Of a DNA stretch of 64,000 bases, positions 49,917-61,059 are shown piece by piece (positions within the stretch are counted from its first letter, which is position 1; every line of letters starts with the position of its first letter). The stretch is from Odontesthes bonariensis. Its lineage: Eukaryota; Chordata; Actinopteri; Atheriniformes; Atherinopsidae. The position numbers and the translations under genes were made by a program. The stretch is taken from NCBI RefSeq assembly GCF_027942865.1, contig NC_134516.1, forward strand, positions 26,426,822 to 26,490,821. Direction: 5' to 3'. Under the pieces are notes generated by a model. That model was given only the letters and a program-made list of their open reading frames with translations, ran no database searches and was not told where the DNA came from.

Positions 49917-50760
49917 GGGGGGTATTCCTAGAAAGTAGCTAAAGAAAGCCAGGCTGTAGCCGGAAAGCGTCGCTTGAACTAACACCATCTTCCAATTAAG
50001 CCTCAAGTCGTTCCATGAAGCCAGCTCAGCTGCATCTCAGTGAGGCTAATCCAAGCGAGGCTTACATAGCCTGGCTAAGTGCGAGTGTACGAGGAACGTA
50101 AGAAGCCCTGACGAGTGGATTGTGGAAAAACAGAGATGGCAGAAAAGGAGAGCAAGACAAGAGCTTTTATTTTTTCGGCAGCTGAACAAATAATGCTTAT
50201 GGAGCTGTATGAGGATTTTAAAAGTGTCATCACCAGAAATGGTAATACAGCTGTGATCAATAAAGCGAAGAAAACGGCATGGCAAACAACTTTAGACAGA
50301 CTAAATAAGTTATGAAAGTTTCATACCATTGTCAATTGTTAGACATTTATTTTACTGTCCTCATGTATTTAGACTCTCCTCTTTGTGTCATAATTTGTTT
50401 ACATAAAGCATGCTGAATTGTCTCTGTATGAGATGTACAGCACAAATATACTGGCCCTGCTCACTTTATTAATAACCCAATAATCGACACACATCATCAT
50501 ACTTTGTGACTATATTATCCTGTGTGTGTGACCCAGATATTATTTTTTCACTTTTACATCTCAACAGGAGCAATCTTAACAGCCAAAAGCGTACCTGGCA
50601 GCAGGTGAAGGTAAAGTACAGGAACATATTTCAGAGTGGTAAGTAGCCTTTGAAGAAATGTGTTTGTCCAATAAAGAGAGCAGCAAACTAGATATGGAAT
50701 ACAAGAAACTGAAAATAAAAAAGATCAAGCTAGAGATTATGAAACTGGAGAGGGATGTTA
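49917..50760 (+). mobile_element. Harbinger/ISL2EU-type element fragment with Myb/SANT gene
   Basis: GGGGGGTATTCCTAGAAAGTAG at the left resembles the GGGGTATTCCAGAAAGC-type termini of fish ISL2EU/Harbinger elements. A two-exon Myb/SANT ORF follows. No matching right terminus or transposase was found before about 51,000, so it is probably truncated at the 3' side. Confidence 0.5.
50136..50640 (+). pseudogene. Myb/SANT-like DNA-binding protein, two exons
   Basis: Exon 1 reads MAEKESKTRAFIFSAAEQIM, LMELYEDFKSVITRNGNTAV and KKTAWQTTLDRLNKL, the trihelix of transposon-derived Myb/SANT proteins. It ends in TGA at 50,313 unless spliced shortly before. A second exon near 50,575-50,638 reads NSQKRTWQQVKVKYRNIFQS, the expected third helix (KRTWQQVKVKYKNI), followed by a GTAAG donor. 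A coiled KLEIKKIKLEIMKLERDV stretch near 50,700-50,760 may be the next exon. The protein is a partner of Harbinger transposases or a domesticated relative. Confidence 0.6.
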
Positions 50761-51348
50761 GTATAAATTCAGATAAAGGAGAATTTCGTGTTGTGAACTG
50801 TATTTAATTCTGTTTTCTCTCCACAGCTTGAGAAACATGTAATAATAATTAAACAATTCAACACAACTTGAACTCAAACTTGTCATTATTGTACGATTCA
50901 TGCAAAGTGTTAGAAATGTGTTTTTTACATTTATATTCACAGTGGGGTGCCATGACCTAAACATGTGGAAAGTTATAAATCATCTCTGTCCATTTAGCCT
51001 TCTTACACTTGCTCTGACTTAAACTGCTACTGTGTCAATGCTAAATTATGAAAAGAAGTTCTAACTCAAAGGTCACAACAATAAGGATCAAAGGAAATAT
51101 GTGTCGCTGTACAGGTCCCTCACTGTGTCAGGAGAAACTGAGTCCTTTCAGGCACTAGAACCTGCAGGGACTCAACGAAGAAAAGACTTCAGCCTGAAAA
51201 GTTGTCCACAAGACAAAATGTATAAAATATGAAGTATACTATTAATTTAAGATGGCTCTGTCAGAAGTCAGCCATGGTGCCTGAGAGCTTTAAGTAATGA
51301 ACCTGTATTTAATTTGGCCAAAGGTCATTTCTATCCGTGCCCTTGTTT

Positions 51349-51386
51349 TAGCATGTGCATGTGCATGTGCATGTGCATGTGCATGC
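51349..51386. repeat. (GTGCAT)n microsatellite
   Basis: About six GTGCAT units. The alternating purine/pyrimidine sequence could adopt Z-DNA. Apparent Cys/Ala- and Met/His-repeat ORFs across it are by-products. Confidence 0.85.
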
Positions 51387-51389
51387 TTC

Positions 51390-54300
51390 TTTCTGAACAC
51401 AACACCCAGTTTGGACACATCATGGCTGGGACAGCAGCAGCAGCCACAAACACGTCCAAACTTTCTGTATTCAGCAGATGTGGAGAGGGCTCCTCAGGAA
51501 TATCGCTGATGGAATATAGCTGATGTATCACTTTTTAAAGAAAGTCCACCAAAACTTTGGACACATTCTGAGAATCCACAAAAGAAGAAGAGATGTTGTT
51601 GAAAAGTCAGTTTGTCATTTTATCGAGGTCCCTCTGCTCTTTGTGTAACTTAGATATTCTACATCTGAAATGATTCTTTATAAAGTATTTTATTCAAATA
51701 AAACGATAACCTCTGATCTGAAGACAGCTGATTTAGTGCCGGTCACATGATCACATCATTTATAGGATTAAAAACATGTTAGATTTGTACAAAAGAGCCT
51801 CAGATTATCAACACTGATTATTTTAGATCTAAAGAAATGAATGATCACTTTTCTTTGTGGGACACGTTTCCATCAAAGTGTGAGACGATATGAATGAATG
51901 AATGAGTTCAGAGTTGGTTCAAACAGCTCTTCAACATGTTGAACTCATCAGTTACAGAGGAGACGGAGAGGTCATTTAAGGGCTGTAAATCATCTTTAAT
52001 GGTGCCACATGTGTCCAGTTTGTCTTTGTTACCATAACTGGACAAACACTGATGATCAGGACTGAATAAATGTTACTGATCCATGTTCAGTTCAGCTCTA
52101 ATGTAACTCATATCTGCTGGAACTGGGACGGAAGGAGACTTTTTTGCCCTCTTGTGGTGTAAAGATGAACTGCATGATGTCAGTTTCATGATGCAGAAAC
52201 TCCGTGAAGAAAATAAATGTGGAAATATAAAGACTTTTCTCATCTTCTTGTTGAAGCTCCAACCTCCATCATATCATAAAGATCTCATCCATCCTTTCCC
52301 TGTTCCTGCTGCACACACCTGTTGTAGTATAAGCAGCAGGATATCAGAGTCTCCTGAGGTGACACCACAGTCTGTAATACAGATGTTGGTAAATTGTTCA
52401 GAACAACATACTCACACTCACACACGCACCAAATTAAGCACAAGCTGTGTTTGTAGAACCAACAGGAGGCCGTTGATGTCTGCAGTGATTTTAGTGGCAT
52501 TAAGACTCATTAGAGCGGAGTTATTGAATATTTCTGGAGCAGGTGTTGCAGCCGACTGCACATGGAGACTAATGTTATTTTCCTGCTCCAAGGACAGCTT
52601 ATTTGGATTCAAATGTTTATCTGATGGAGAGAGGTGTGATTTGATCTGGAACGACGCTTTATTTTGGAGGTATTTATTCAGCAAGTGCGAATCTGTCAAT
52701 ATGTGTCAAACTTTACCGAACCCTGTTGCTGTTGTTCTACCGCTGCCTCCATCTGTTAGTGTCCGCGGTAAAGCAATACAATGTAACTCCTCAAAAAGCC
52801 CACTATGGAGCTCCCCCTACAGGCTTGGAGGTAATGTACGGTTACACTGTCGTAAATACAACACCCTTTCACTTTCACCTTTCACGTTTGTTGACGAACC
52901 GGCGAGGAGTCAGAAGGTGCGAGCTCTGTCAGCCGAGAAGGTAAGAGTAATCAAATGTACCTGGGAGCGTGAGAGGGGTCTATTTGTTTTTGCGGTAGGT
53001 GTGCCAGAAAGCAAGTCGAAGTACTTCCGCTCAGCTCCCGGGCTGCTACCGGGCCGCTTTCTACTGTATACACTTAAAAACATGAAGCCTCTTGTGTTTG
53101 TTCTTGTGGACAACTTTCCTGTTAGCTGAAACATTTCAGAGTTCTCCTCAGACTGTATTCAGTGGGTATAAAGGTGTCTTTAACAGAGGGAACGAGGATT
53201 TATCTCTGTGCTTCACCCCGGCAGAAGCAGCCAGAGAGGGGGCGGGGCTTGTTCCAAACTCTCAGCTGCTCTCCCATTGGTTATTACTTATGACGTCAGA
53301 GACGGACAAAGTTCCTACTGGCTCCTGAAGCCGGTGCAGCGGAAGTGGTTCTGGAGGCAGCAGCTACACTTGTAATGTTCACAGCTTCTGTCTGACACCT
53401 CAGAGTTCATAAAACTCATACAACACTATCAGAACACATGGTCACCATAGGAACCTTTATAAGTTCAGGCTTTCTGAAGTAACGGGACACACACACATCA
53501 GTCCAATCCAGATGTTTTTCTCATCTTTTCATAGTTTCCTGTTTTGCCTTCATAACTCAGATGGAATCAGTCAGTGAAAAGTAAAGGTGTTCACCAGACC
53601 AACCAAGGCTGAACCTGAGGGATGTATCACTGAAATTACTGAGCACATCATCAGACAGGAGAAGAAGAAGCCCATTTTCACTGATATCAGCATCAGATAG
53701 CAGACCTGGAGGTGCTTTTCTTTCTACAGCTGGCCTTCACTCCTCTGTGTCTTCTCTCCAACCATCTTTGTCCCAACCATTGCATCTGTGGTGTTCAGCA
53801 CATCTGCAGCATCAGGCCCGCTGGCTCCGTTCTGCTCGTCTTCTGCAGACGGAGCTTTTTCATGGCAGGAAACCATCCAGTGAGTCAGGATTCTGCAGGA
53901 ACCACTGGAAGACTTTCACTTCCTCCTTTAGTTGAACGCTTCATCAAACTGACATCATGCAGTTCCTCTATTCGCCACCAGAGGGAGACACATCTCCATC
54001 AATGCAGAGTCCCGCTCAGTATTACTGACAGTACTTCACAGCCACTGAGAGGACACATTTAAATCAGTAACATACAAAGAAATGATTTCTGTATTTGAGC
54101 CAGGCTTCCACCTCCATATAAGACACACACTGTGTCCTCATACAACAAGCAGCTCTCCTGTCTGAGCTTCACATCTTTACAGTTAGCATCAGCACACACA
54201 GCATGTTGATGAAGATTCTCACTCATCCAGGTCATGGTAATCCTAAGAGCTCACATCCTCTGGCCTAAAAGGCCTCCAGCAAAGAGCCAGATAAGACCAG

Positions 54301-54730
54301 AGCCACCCACTCTCCAGATAAAGGGCCTTATGAGCTGCTGAAGTTCTTCAGGTAAATAAGTTTATATTAGTTTCTCTTTTGGTCAGAGGCTCTGGTGCTC
54401 TGGAGTTACACCAAGTGTTTCTGAATGTTAGCTGCAACACCTTTAAAATCTGTTTTATCTCCATGCAAACAACAGATAATCCTAACTGTCCTGTAGTTCG
54501 TAATGTGTCAGATCTCCATTTATTCCATCTCTTTCGCTGCAGTTTTAAAACTTCATTACATTTGTTTTGTTGTTGAACCACCAAACCAGCTCAGAAGACA
54601 CAGTATTTAATGGCTATCAGGTTGAGTGGAGGATGTAAATGAACAAGTGGTTCACTTCAAGGCAAGTAAGAACATTCATCTTGAAAATCAACAGATATCA
54701 GCTTGCTGCACTTTTGCATGAAAGGATAAC
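51390..54730. other. no recognisable gene in 3.3 kb
   Basis: Several frames, including one of 325 codons (52,152-53,129, plus), have no known domain, no splice context and low-complexity spots (HTHTHT), and I do not call them genes. A perfect CRE-like TGACGTCA occurs at 53,291-53,298. TGAAGATTCTCACTCATCCAGG at about 54,210 is a phrase I associate with dispersed fish repeats. Confidence 0.4.
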
Positions 54731-54786
54731 AAATCCAAGCTCGCAATTGTTATTAAGTTTTAAACAAGAGGCACAAGACTGAAGCG

Positions 54787-55560
54787 TTGGAACAGACAAT
54801 TATAGCAGATAATAAAACACGTGTGATCTGTGGTGATTTCAACATGGACCTCTTAAAGGTACATAGTCCTAAACAAACTTGTGATTTCTTGGCTGCGTTA
54901 TACGGTAGAGGCTTGTATCCACTGATCACAAAGCCGAGCAGAGCAGCCACAGATAGTGCAACATTAACTGACAACATTTTTACACATTCCTTGGACACTG
55001 GTATAAATAGTGGTTTGGTAATAAGTGATGTAAGTGATCATTTAGCTGTATTTGCAACATTTAATGATCAACTACAGAGGAAGAAAACAGAAAAGCGTAG
55101 ATATGAAAGGGTAAGGACTGTTAAAGCAATTAATGCTTCAGAAATGAGCTTTAAAACAAGAGTGGAATGAGTTTCATACAGATGAAGTAAACACTGCAGA
55201 CAATTCATTCTTCAACTGTTATTTATCTCTCTATGATAAACACTGTCCAACAGTTTTATGTTCACATAAGCATAGTTATGCTGAGAAACCTCGGATAACA
55301 AAGGCATTAAAAAATGCATGTAAGAAGAAAAATAAACTTTATGGAGACTTCATCAAAACTAGAACAGAGGTTGCTGAAAAACGCTGAGATGTACAAAAAC
55401 AGGCTGACCAACATGTTGAGGCAAGCAAAGAAGCAACATTATGATAAAATGTTACAAATAAATCAAAATAATATGAAGCGCACATGGAACATCCTAAATA
55501 ATGTAATGGTGAATAAGCCTTGATCACCAGATCAACCTAAGTGTTTCATAAAGGACAATA
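54787..55560 (+). mobile_element. LINE fragment: endonuclease and linker
   Basis: The frame 54,787-55,170 reads TRVICGDFNMDLLKVHSPKQ, LYPLITKPSRAATDSATLTD, NIFTHSLDTGINSGLVISDV and SDHLAVF, the C-terminal half of an apurinic-type endonuclease. The frame 55,314-55,523 continues with MYKNRLTNMLRQAKKQHYDK and MKRTWNILNNVM, the linker to the reverse transcriptase. Both ends are missing and frames shift between them. The clade was not determined, and it is unlike the Rex1, L2 and Nimb copies here. Confidence 0.75.
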
Positions 55561-55601
55561 AGGTGTTTGGCAATCTGACTGAAGCGGCTGATGAATGTAA
55601 C

Positions 55602-55760
55602 TCAGTACAGCGGCTCGTGAATCCTCTGGTGCACGTTGAGCATCGTCATGCTCTTGAATTCCTTCCCGCAGTCGTCACATTTCATGAGGTCCCTCATTTC
55701 CACGAGGTTCTCCTGGTGCTCCTTCAGGGCGGACGCGTACTGGACGCGTAAAGTGATGTC
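55602..55760 (-). CDS. terminal exon of a C2H2 zinc-finger gene
   Basis: After a CTTTCTTCAG acceptor the minus strand encodes 52 residues to a stop: DITLRVQYASALKEHQENLV, EMRDLMKCDDCGKEFKSMTM, LNVHQRIHEPLY. CDDCGKEFKSMTMLNVHQRIH is a perfect C-x2-C-x12-H-x3-H finger. The exon is phase 0 at its start. No other exon of the gene was found in the window upstream (higher coordinates), so it is either the last exon of a gene extending through repeats or an orphan copy. High GC and codon use support real coding history. Confidence 0.6.
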   Translation of the reverse strand, partial: DITLRVQYASALKEHQENLVEMRDLMKCDDCGKEFKSMTMLNVHQRIHEPLY

Positions 55761-56039
55761 CTGAAGAAAGAGGAAAAAATCCAGCAAAGACCTGACACAG
55801 GAGCTGAGAGATGCATCTGGACCTTCAGCTGATCCATCGGCTGTTGGCCCGAGCCTCATCAGAGATGGGCTCCCTGGAAGGGTGGCTGTCAAGAAGCCGT
55901 TCTTAAAGACATGGTTGGTAATCCTGTTCAGAAACACATTTTGTAATACTGGGTGAAATGGTCCGTCTATCCTGAGAGAAATCTATACAAGATGTATTTA
56001 GAAAAAGGGACAAAAATAATCAGACCTCTGTGGCAGCTG

Positions 56040-56300
56040 CAGGACTGAGAAAAAGCTGACCAATCCGCGATCAGCGTCTCGGATTGGTCGCCTACAAAAA
56101 AACAATCAGATGCCTCTGCTTTCTGCCTACGCCCCCCTCTGCCGGCTCCCTGCTCCATGTGCGCATGCGGTTCTACCGGCTTTGGATGAAGCACTGACGG
56201 AATGGGGGGGGGGGGGATGGAGCTTAGAGGAGGGGACACTTTCGAATCTTGCTAGCTCTCTTGCTAGCTCTTTAGGATTACCTACCATAGCTTTAAGGAA
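56040..56300. repeat. GC-rich repeat remnant with inverted ends
   Basis: GACCAATCCGCGATCAGCGT lies next to CTCGGATTGGTCGCC (an inverted pair around 56,060-56,090), with a G12 run at 56,205. A duplicated CTTGCTAGCTCT follows at 56,250. No gene. It looks like a GC-rich MITE. Confidence 0.4.
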
Positions 56301-56307
56301 GGGAAAC

Positions 56308-57327
56308 AGTAAGCGTTGTTTCTAAGTGCTTGTTAAAATGAGTATTTAAGATAATAATTAAGTGTTTTTTAGGCGATGTGAAAACCGTTTGCTGTGACTT
56401 TCAAATATGCTTCAGAAACTGGACGTGTTTCTTCAGATAAACTCCTGACCAGCTGTGAAAAAGCAGTGAAAATGTCTGGCCTGTATAAACTTTGTGATGT
56501 CAAACAAGATCAGAGATGACATCGATTGTGATGTCACTACAGTGATGACATCACAGCTTTGTGAAGGCTTCTGTTCTGTCTCTTCTGGTCTGTGGTTCCA
56601 ACCACAGATTCTGGATGGAAGTGAAGTCCGGATTCCAGAATGTTGATTTGTGTTCTCTGTTAATCTCTGGACGACTTCAGCTGATTACTTCCTGTCACTG
56701 TCACGTTGGAAGGTCCACTTCTGCCAGTTTTTCAGCAGCCAGTATCATGTTTTCCACCAGCAGTGTTTCCCAAGACAGAATAATGTCAGTTTGTTTAAAA
56801 TGTTGCCAAAATAAACGATTACAATTACAACAAATGTCATCTCAGGGCACTTCAATAATAAAGTCCAATTCAGGCCAATTGGAGTTTAATTCATTGTAAT
56901 CATAATACTGTTCAGAATGAATTCAGAATGAATCCAATTCATTCATACAGAACAATTCAAAAACTATTTCCTCGCTAAGGAAACCAACAGATGGCACCGA
57001 ACTTGCACTATTTCTAATTAGATAGAACTTTTTAATAGTTCTAAGATCATATCTTTCTGGTTTTATTTGCATTTTACAAAGAGTCCCGAGTAATTATGAA
57101 AGTGGGGTTTTAATTAGAAGAAAAAGCCTCAAAATAAAGTGATTTTTAGGAGTATGCAGGGATTCATTTCCATCTAATGAACAGCTCAGTTATATTAAAC
57201 AGTGGGCCGTGTGAGCAGCAATCAGGGGAGTAAGGAGTTCACAGATCATAGACAGAGGCAACCGTCCAACTATTCAAAGCTTTTAAAATGAGTAATAAAA
57301 TCTGACAGGTAACCAGGGAAGGAAGGA
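56308..57327. repeat. ~1.0-kb repeat, direct copy (3 of 3)
   Basis: Closely follows 16,050-17,090, starting GTTGTTTCTAAGTGCTTGTT and ending GGTAACCAGGGAAGGAAG, where copy 1 continues into different sequence. Because this copy is far outside the inverted arms, the unit moved or was duplicated independently. Confidence 0.85.
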
Positions 57328-57369
57328 CAAGAGGCAGGGAGGTGGGCAGCCACTGTGTGGCCTGGTGTG

Positions 57370-57640
57370 GGAATAATCACCTCAGCTGCTGATTTTAGGA
57401 GGAGCACCAATAAGCCAAACAGCGTCTCCATCCCAGGAGAAGAGGTGGCTGAGGAACACCTGGGAGTTTACCTGTTGCATATCTCTTATGAGTCTGTGGT
57501 GCAGAGTGCCATCTTTCTTCAGCAGCATCTGCTGTGGCAGCAGCATCAGAGCCAGCGACTCAAAGAAACTGAGCAAACTGCTAAAGAAGGCTGGCTCTGA
57601 CCTGGGGACTGCTTTGGAGCTGTGTTTGAGGAGCACTCAC
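57370..57640 (+). mobile_element. Rex1-type LINE reverse-transcriptase scrap
   Basis: The plus strand reads DFRRSTNKPNSVSIPGEEVA, EEHLGVYL, then YESVVQSAIF in one frame and CCGSSIRASDSKKLSKLLKK, AGSDLGTALE in another. These are the conserved C-terminal phrases YLGVxL, FYQSVVxSAIFF, CWGGSIRASDxKRLNKLIKK and AGSVLGTAL. It is frameshifted and truncated, and adjoins the copy-3 repeat. Confidence 0.7.
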
Positions 57641-57647
57641 TTCTTTT

Positions 57648-57660
57648 TTTTTTTTTTTAA
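57648..57660. repeat. poly-T run
   Basis: A 13-T run after the LINE scrap. No further inference. Confidence 0.7.
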
Positions 57661-58095
57661 ACCCCGAGTCCTGTCCAGCATTATGGCAGCAGAATTGTAA
57701 TCTGAATACCGTTTATGCCAAACACATTTGCTATACCAAGGGAAGCTTTATGAATGTAAAGCTCCCCTTGATGCCCATCAGCTCCTTATTTATTTATTTA
57801 TTTTTGTTACAATACTTAACATGATGTGATAGTGTGATAGTGCCGAACCGGACCGGGGGACAGAGAGAGAGGGAGAGCGAAGAAGGGAAAAAAAGGAACA
57901 GAAATATGAAGAGACAAACATAGAAAACAATGAAAAATCAGACAACCAGCTGCTACACCTGTAAAAACAAAACTGAAGACAATCCAAGGCTTTTGTGGGG
58001 AATCCAGCCTTAGAGGAACCAGGAGCACCTGTAAGCAGACAAGCAGAGAACAAACACACAAACTAAAAAGCACAAGCAGCAGCAATCACATGGCA

Positions 58096-58163
58096 ACCTT
58101 CCATCAAGGAATCGAACCCTGTTCCTCCGCTTGACAGGCGGATTCTAACCATTGACCAGCGAA
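58096..58163 (-). pseudogene. tRNA-Asp-like pseudogene
   Basis: The minus strand has an anticodon arm CCGCCTGTCAAGCGG (anticodon GTC) and a T arm with GGTTCGATTCC. The acceptor halves do not pair and the A box is poor (GGTCAATGGTTAGA). It recurs at 58,893-58,957 as part of a 0.9-kb duplication. Confidence 0.55.
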
Positions 58164-58209
58164 TTGTCAAGCATTTGGATGACTGAGAGCGTAAATTGAC
58201 TGTGGAAGG

Positions 58210-58281
58210 GGTTCCATGGTGTAAAGGTCAGCACTCTGGACTCTGAATCCAGTGATCGGAGTTCAAATCTCGGTGGAACCT
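58210..58281 (+). tRNA. tRNA-Gln (CTG)
   Basis: 72 nt: GGTTCCATGGTGTAAAGGTC, anticodon loop ACTCTGAA (CTG), B box AGTTCAAATCT. One T-stem mismatch (CGGAG against CTCGG) is present here but not in the duplicate at 59,113. Confidence 0.88.
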
Positions 58282-58600
58282 TCAGGTGTGTGCTGTCATG
58301 GTTGTGTTCTGGAAAGAAGATGAGTTGAGTAGGCTAGTCAGTTGTGAAATGACACCAGAGTGAACGCTTGATCAATTCCAGCTGAGAGGATCTGTGCTAT
58401 GTGACGTCACACCTCTGTGTTGCTATTTGAATCTTTTTTGGTTTCCTCTTGCATATTCATTTACGATGCTTCTATTTATCCATGCTCTCCCACAGGAGTG
58501 TGTTACAATCCCACTTCTGACTCAATTTGTTGAAACAAAATTTGGGAAAACTTATCTCATTCTTTGGCTTCCGTAACACTAGTGAATGGACATGGTTACA

Positions 58601-58673
58601 GTTTCAGTAGTGTAGTGGTTATCAAGTTCGCCTCACACGCGAAAGGTCCTCAGTTCGAAACTGGGCGGAAACA
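58601..58673 (+). tRNA. tRNA-Val (CAC)
   Basis: 73 nt, anticodon loop CTCACAC (CAC), A box TAGTGTAGTGG, B box AGTTCGAAACT. One mismatch in the acceptor stem (GTTTCAG against CGGAAAC). It is otherwise the vertebrate consensus. Confidence 0.9.
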
Positions 58674-58892
58674 TTACTTGCTCCTCCTTTATTTATTTCA
58701 CCCTTGTGTGAAGATGTATGACTGCACGTTAATGATAGCAACATCAACATATTCATAATTATGGATAGGAGGGGAGCCTCATCTGCTATTCTTGACATGT
58801 AAAGTCAATTTTTTCAGGTTTTAAAAAGATTTTCCGATGCTGTTGTTTGAAACGGACTTTGGCAAATCCCTAGCTGCTGAGCGAAAATGGCA

Positions 58893-58957
58893 GCCTTCCA
58901 TCAAGGAATCAAACCCTGTTCCTCCGCTTGACAGGCGGATTCTAACCTTTGACCATT
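58893..58957 (-). pseudogene. tRNA-Asp-like pseudogene, second copy
   Basis: Same structure as 58,096-58,163, with the B box weakened (GGTTTGATTCC). It is linked to the second Gln-Val unit. Confidence 0.55.
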
Positions 58958-59112
58958 GAAGAAGATACAGAATGTGTTGCTTGACTGTCGTGCAAATTCT
59001 GAGAATACAAGCTGTAAGAGTATCACTGAAAAATTGACAAAAAAACACGTTGCTAAAACCCTTTCATTGTCAAGCATTTGCATGACTGAGAGCGTAAATT
59101 GACTGTGGAAGG

Positions 59113-59184
59113 GGTTCCATGGTGTAAAGGTCAGCCCTCTGGACTCTGAATCCAGTGATCCGAGTTCAAATCTCGGTGGAACCT
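59113..59184 (+). tRNA. tRNA-Gln (CTG)
   Basis: 72 nt with anticodon CTG and a fully paired T arm (CCGAG/CTCGG). It differs from the 58,210 copy at two positions. It is the second unit of a ~903-bp direct duplication. Confidence 0.93.
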
Positions 59185-59520
59185 TCAGGTGTGTGCTGTC
59201 ATGGTTGTGTTCTGGAAAGAAGATGAGTTGAGTAGGCTAGTCAGTTGTGAAATGACACCAGATTGCACGATTCCAGCTGAGAGGATCTATGGTATGTGAC
59301 GTCACACCTCTGTGTTGCTAGTTGAATCTTTTTTGGTTTCTTCTTGCATATTCATTTACCATGCTTGTATTTATCCATGCTCTCCCAGAGGAGTGTGTTA
59401 CAATCCCACTTCTGACTCAATTTGTTGCGACTCCACAAACTCTTTCTGCGAGCAACGAAATTTGGGAAAACTTACCTCATTCTTTGGCTTCCGGAACACT
59501 AGTGAATAGGCATGACGCCA

Positions 59521-59593
59521 GTTTGCGTAGTGTATTGGTTATTACGTTCGCCTAACATGCGAAAGGTCCTCAGTTCGAAACTGGGTGGAAACA
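59521..59593 (+). tRNA. tRNA-Val (AAC)
   Basis: 73 nt, anticodon loop CTAACAT (AAC). The sister copy at 58,601 reads CAC, so the duplicated genes read different valine codons. One acceptor mismatch (GTTTGCG against TGGAAAC) and a D-arm change (TATTGG for TAGTGG) are present. Confidence 0.87.
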
Positions 59594-59814
59594 TTACTTG
59601 CTCCTCCTTTATTTATTTCATTCTTGTGTGAAGATGTATGACTGCACGTTAATGATAGCAACATCAACATATTCATAATTATGGATAGGAGGGGAGCCTC
59701 ATCTGCTATTCTTGACATGTAAAGTCAATTTTTGCAGGTTTTCAAAAGATTTTCTGATGCTATGGTGTGAAACGGACTTTGGCGAATCCCTAGCTGCTGA
59801 GCGAAAATGGCAGC

Positions 59815-60020
59815 TTTTATGAGTATTAAAGGAGACATATTTTACCTCTTTAAACAAGTTAGAATTGGTCTATGACACTGATGCCATGGTAACGGCCCGC
59901 GGGCTGGAACCGGCCCGAATGGACATCACAACCGGCCCGGTTACATCAGTGGTTGAGAAGTTTTTTTTTTTTTTTAAATAAATAATACTATTATCAACAA
60001 ATTTAAATCTAGTTTTGGTT
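59815..60020. repeat. repeat remnants, no gene
   Basis: TTAAAGGAGACATATTTTAC at 59,829 is a TTAA-element-like end. GGCCCGCGGGCTGGAACCGG follows at 59,895, and a T-run at 59,962-59,976. No coding capacity. Confidence 0.4.
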
Positions 60021-60028
60021 TTTGATCC

Positions 60029-60866
60029 TTAACCCCCTTGTGTCCAAGGCCTTTTCAGAGACTTTGAGGCAGTTGTCATCACCTTGACATTTTCAAGTAT
60101 TTCAACTAACTGTAAACATCTATGCAAAAGTGACACATATGGTTGTATTCTGAAAAGCCTAACAAAAAACAATATGAGAGTGAAGTGAATGTAATACAAA
60201 CAAGTTTTATTTAAATTGAGGGGAAACACAACTGTACAAAAAAACAAGTTTTAGAGGTCTTCAAACAGTGCAAGAAAACGCACTATAAATAAATCTAGCC
60301 AAGACTTTTGAAGGTTGAACCTTGTAAACAAAAGTGTTGGCTGCATAAAAGTAAAAAGTGCAGTCAGAAATGTTTTGTTGTTTTCACACAAACTGTAAAA
60401 AAGTTTTTGTAACTCCAGTCAGTGTCTCTGTTAGTTGAATACTAATTAGATGGGTGTGTAACACCCCTGATTCCCCCCACCCCCCTGTCACTCTCCATGT
60501 GATAATTGTCTGTCACTGGCAGGACATTGCTGCCTTCCCCCACATGCTGGCTGAATGGGGCGTGTTCTCACCTGTGAATAGCCACTCAGTCACCTGGTAC
60601 TTTACATGTGAATAGCGATAGGTGTGGCCGAGGAAGCTGCTGCAGTCTGCGACTACAGAAAATCCAAAGATTTCTGTTCACTCTCTTTAAAAAGGGCCAG
60701 CTATATAATTTATTTTTAATATATATATATTTGAAAACTAGAAGTTTCAAGGTTTTTAATGGTGTCACTTATATGTTTGAATGACAAAAACTCACAGAGT
60801 TACAGATGTGTTTTTGGAGATGTGTCAAAAATGCCCACCGGTGGGCATTAGACCCCAGAGTGTTAA
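60029..60866. mobile_element. probable piggyBac-like non-autonomous element
   Basis: Bounded by TTAA (60,029-60,032 and 60,863-60,866) with loosely matching inverted ends TTAACCCCCTTGTGTCCA and TTAACACTCTGGGGTCTA. Both have the TTAACxCxxxGxGTC shape of piggyBac ends. An inner GCCCACCGGTGGGC palindrome lies near the right end. No transposase ORF is present. Confidence 0.55.
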
Positions 60867-60929
60867 TGGTTTTAAGTATAATATTCATTTAATTAATTTC
60901 CATGTAATCCAACAGTTTGTCCCTCGCTC

Positions 60930-61010
60930 GTGCCGGTCTCAGTACCTTGGACAGAGACCAGTGCACGCGCTGCAACAGAGACCGGCAGCGCGTGCACTGT
61001 CCAAGGTACT
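60930..61010. other. compound hairpin upstream of the hAT transposase
   Basis: GTACCTTGGACAG...GTGCACGCGCTGC and its complement GCAGCGCGTGCACTGTCCAAGGTAC (60,985-61,009) pair with one 6-nt bulge. TGCCGGTCTC (60,931) and GAGACCGGCA add a second, competing pairing. Confidence 0.7.
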
Positions 61011-61059
61011 AACTGACGAGTCGCGCGACATCAGTCAGGAAGGATGTTGTCTAAATAGC

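Noticed and set aside
52152-53129. 325-codon plus-strand ORF
   Set aside because: No recognisable domain, an HTHTHT run, no signal peptide or splice context, and overlapping frames on the other strand. It is probably chance.
53940-54060. Possible immunoglobulin-like V end (QYYxQY wording near 54,020)
   Set aside because: The conserved cysteine position is a stop, no framework is readable upstream and the CACAGCC heptamer-like site has no nonamer at 12 or 23 bp.
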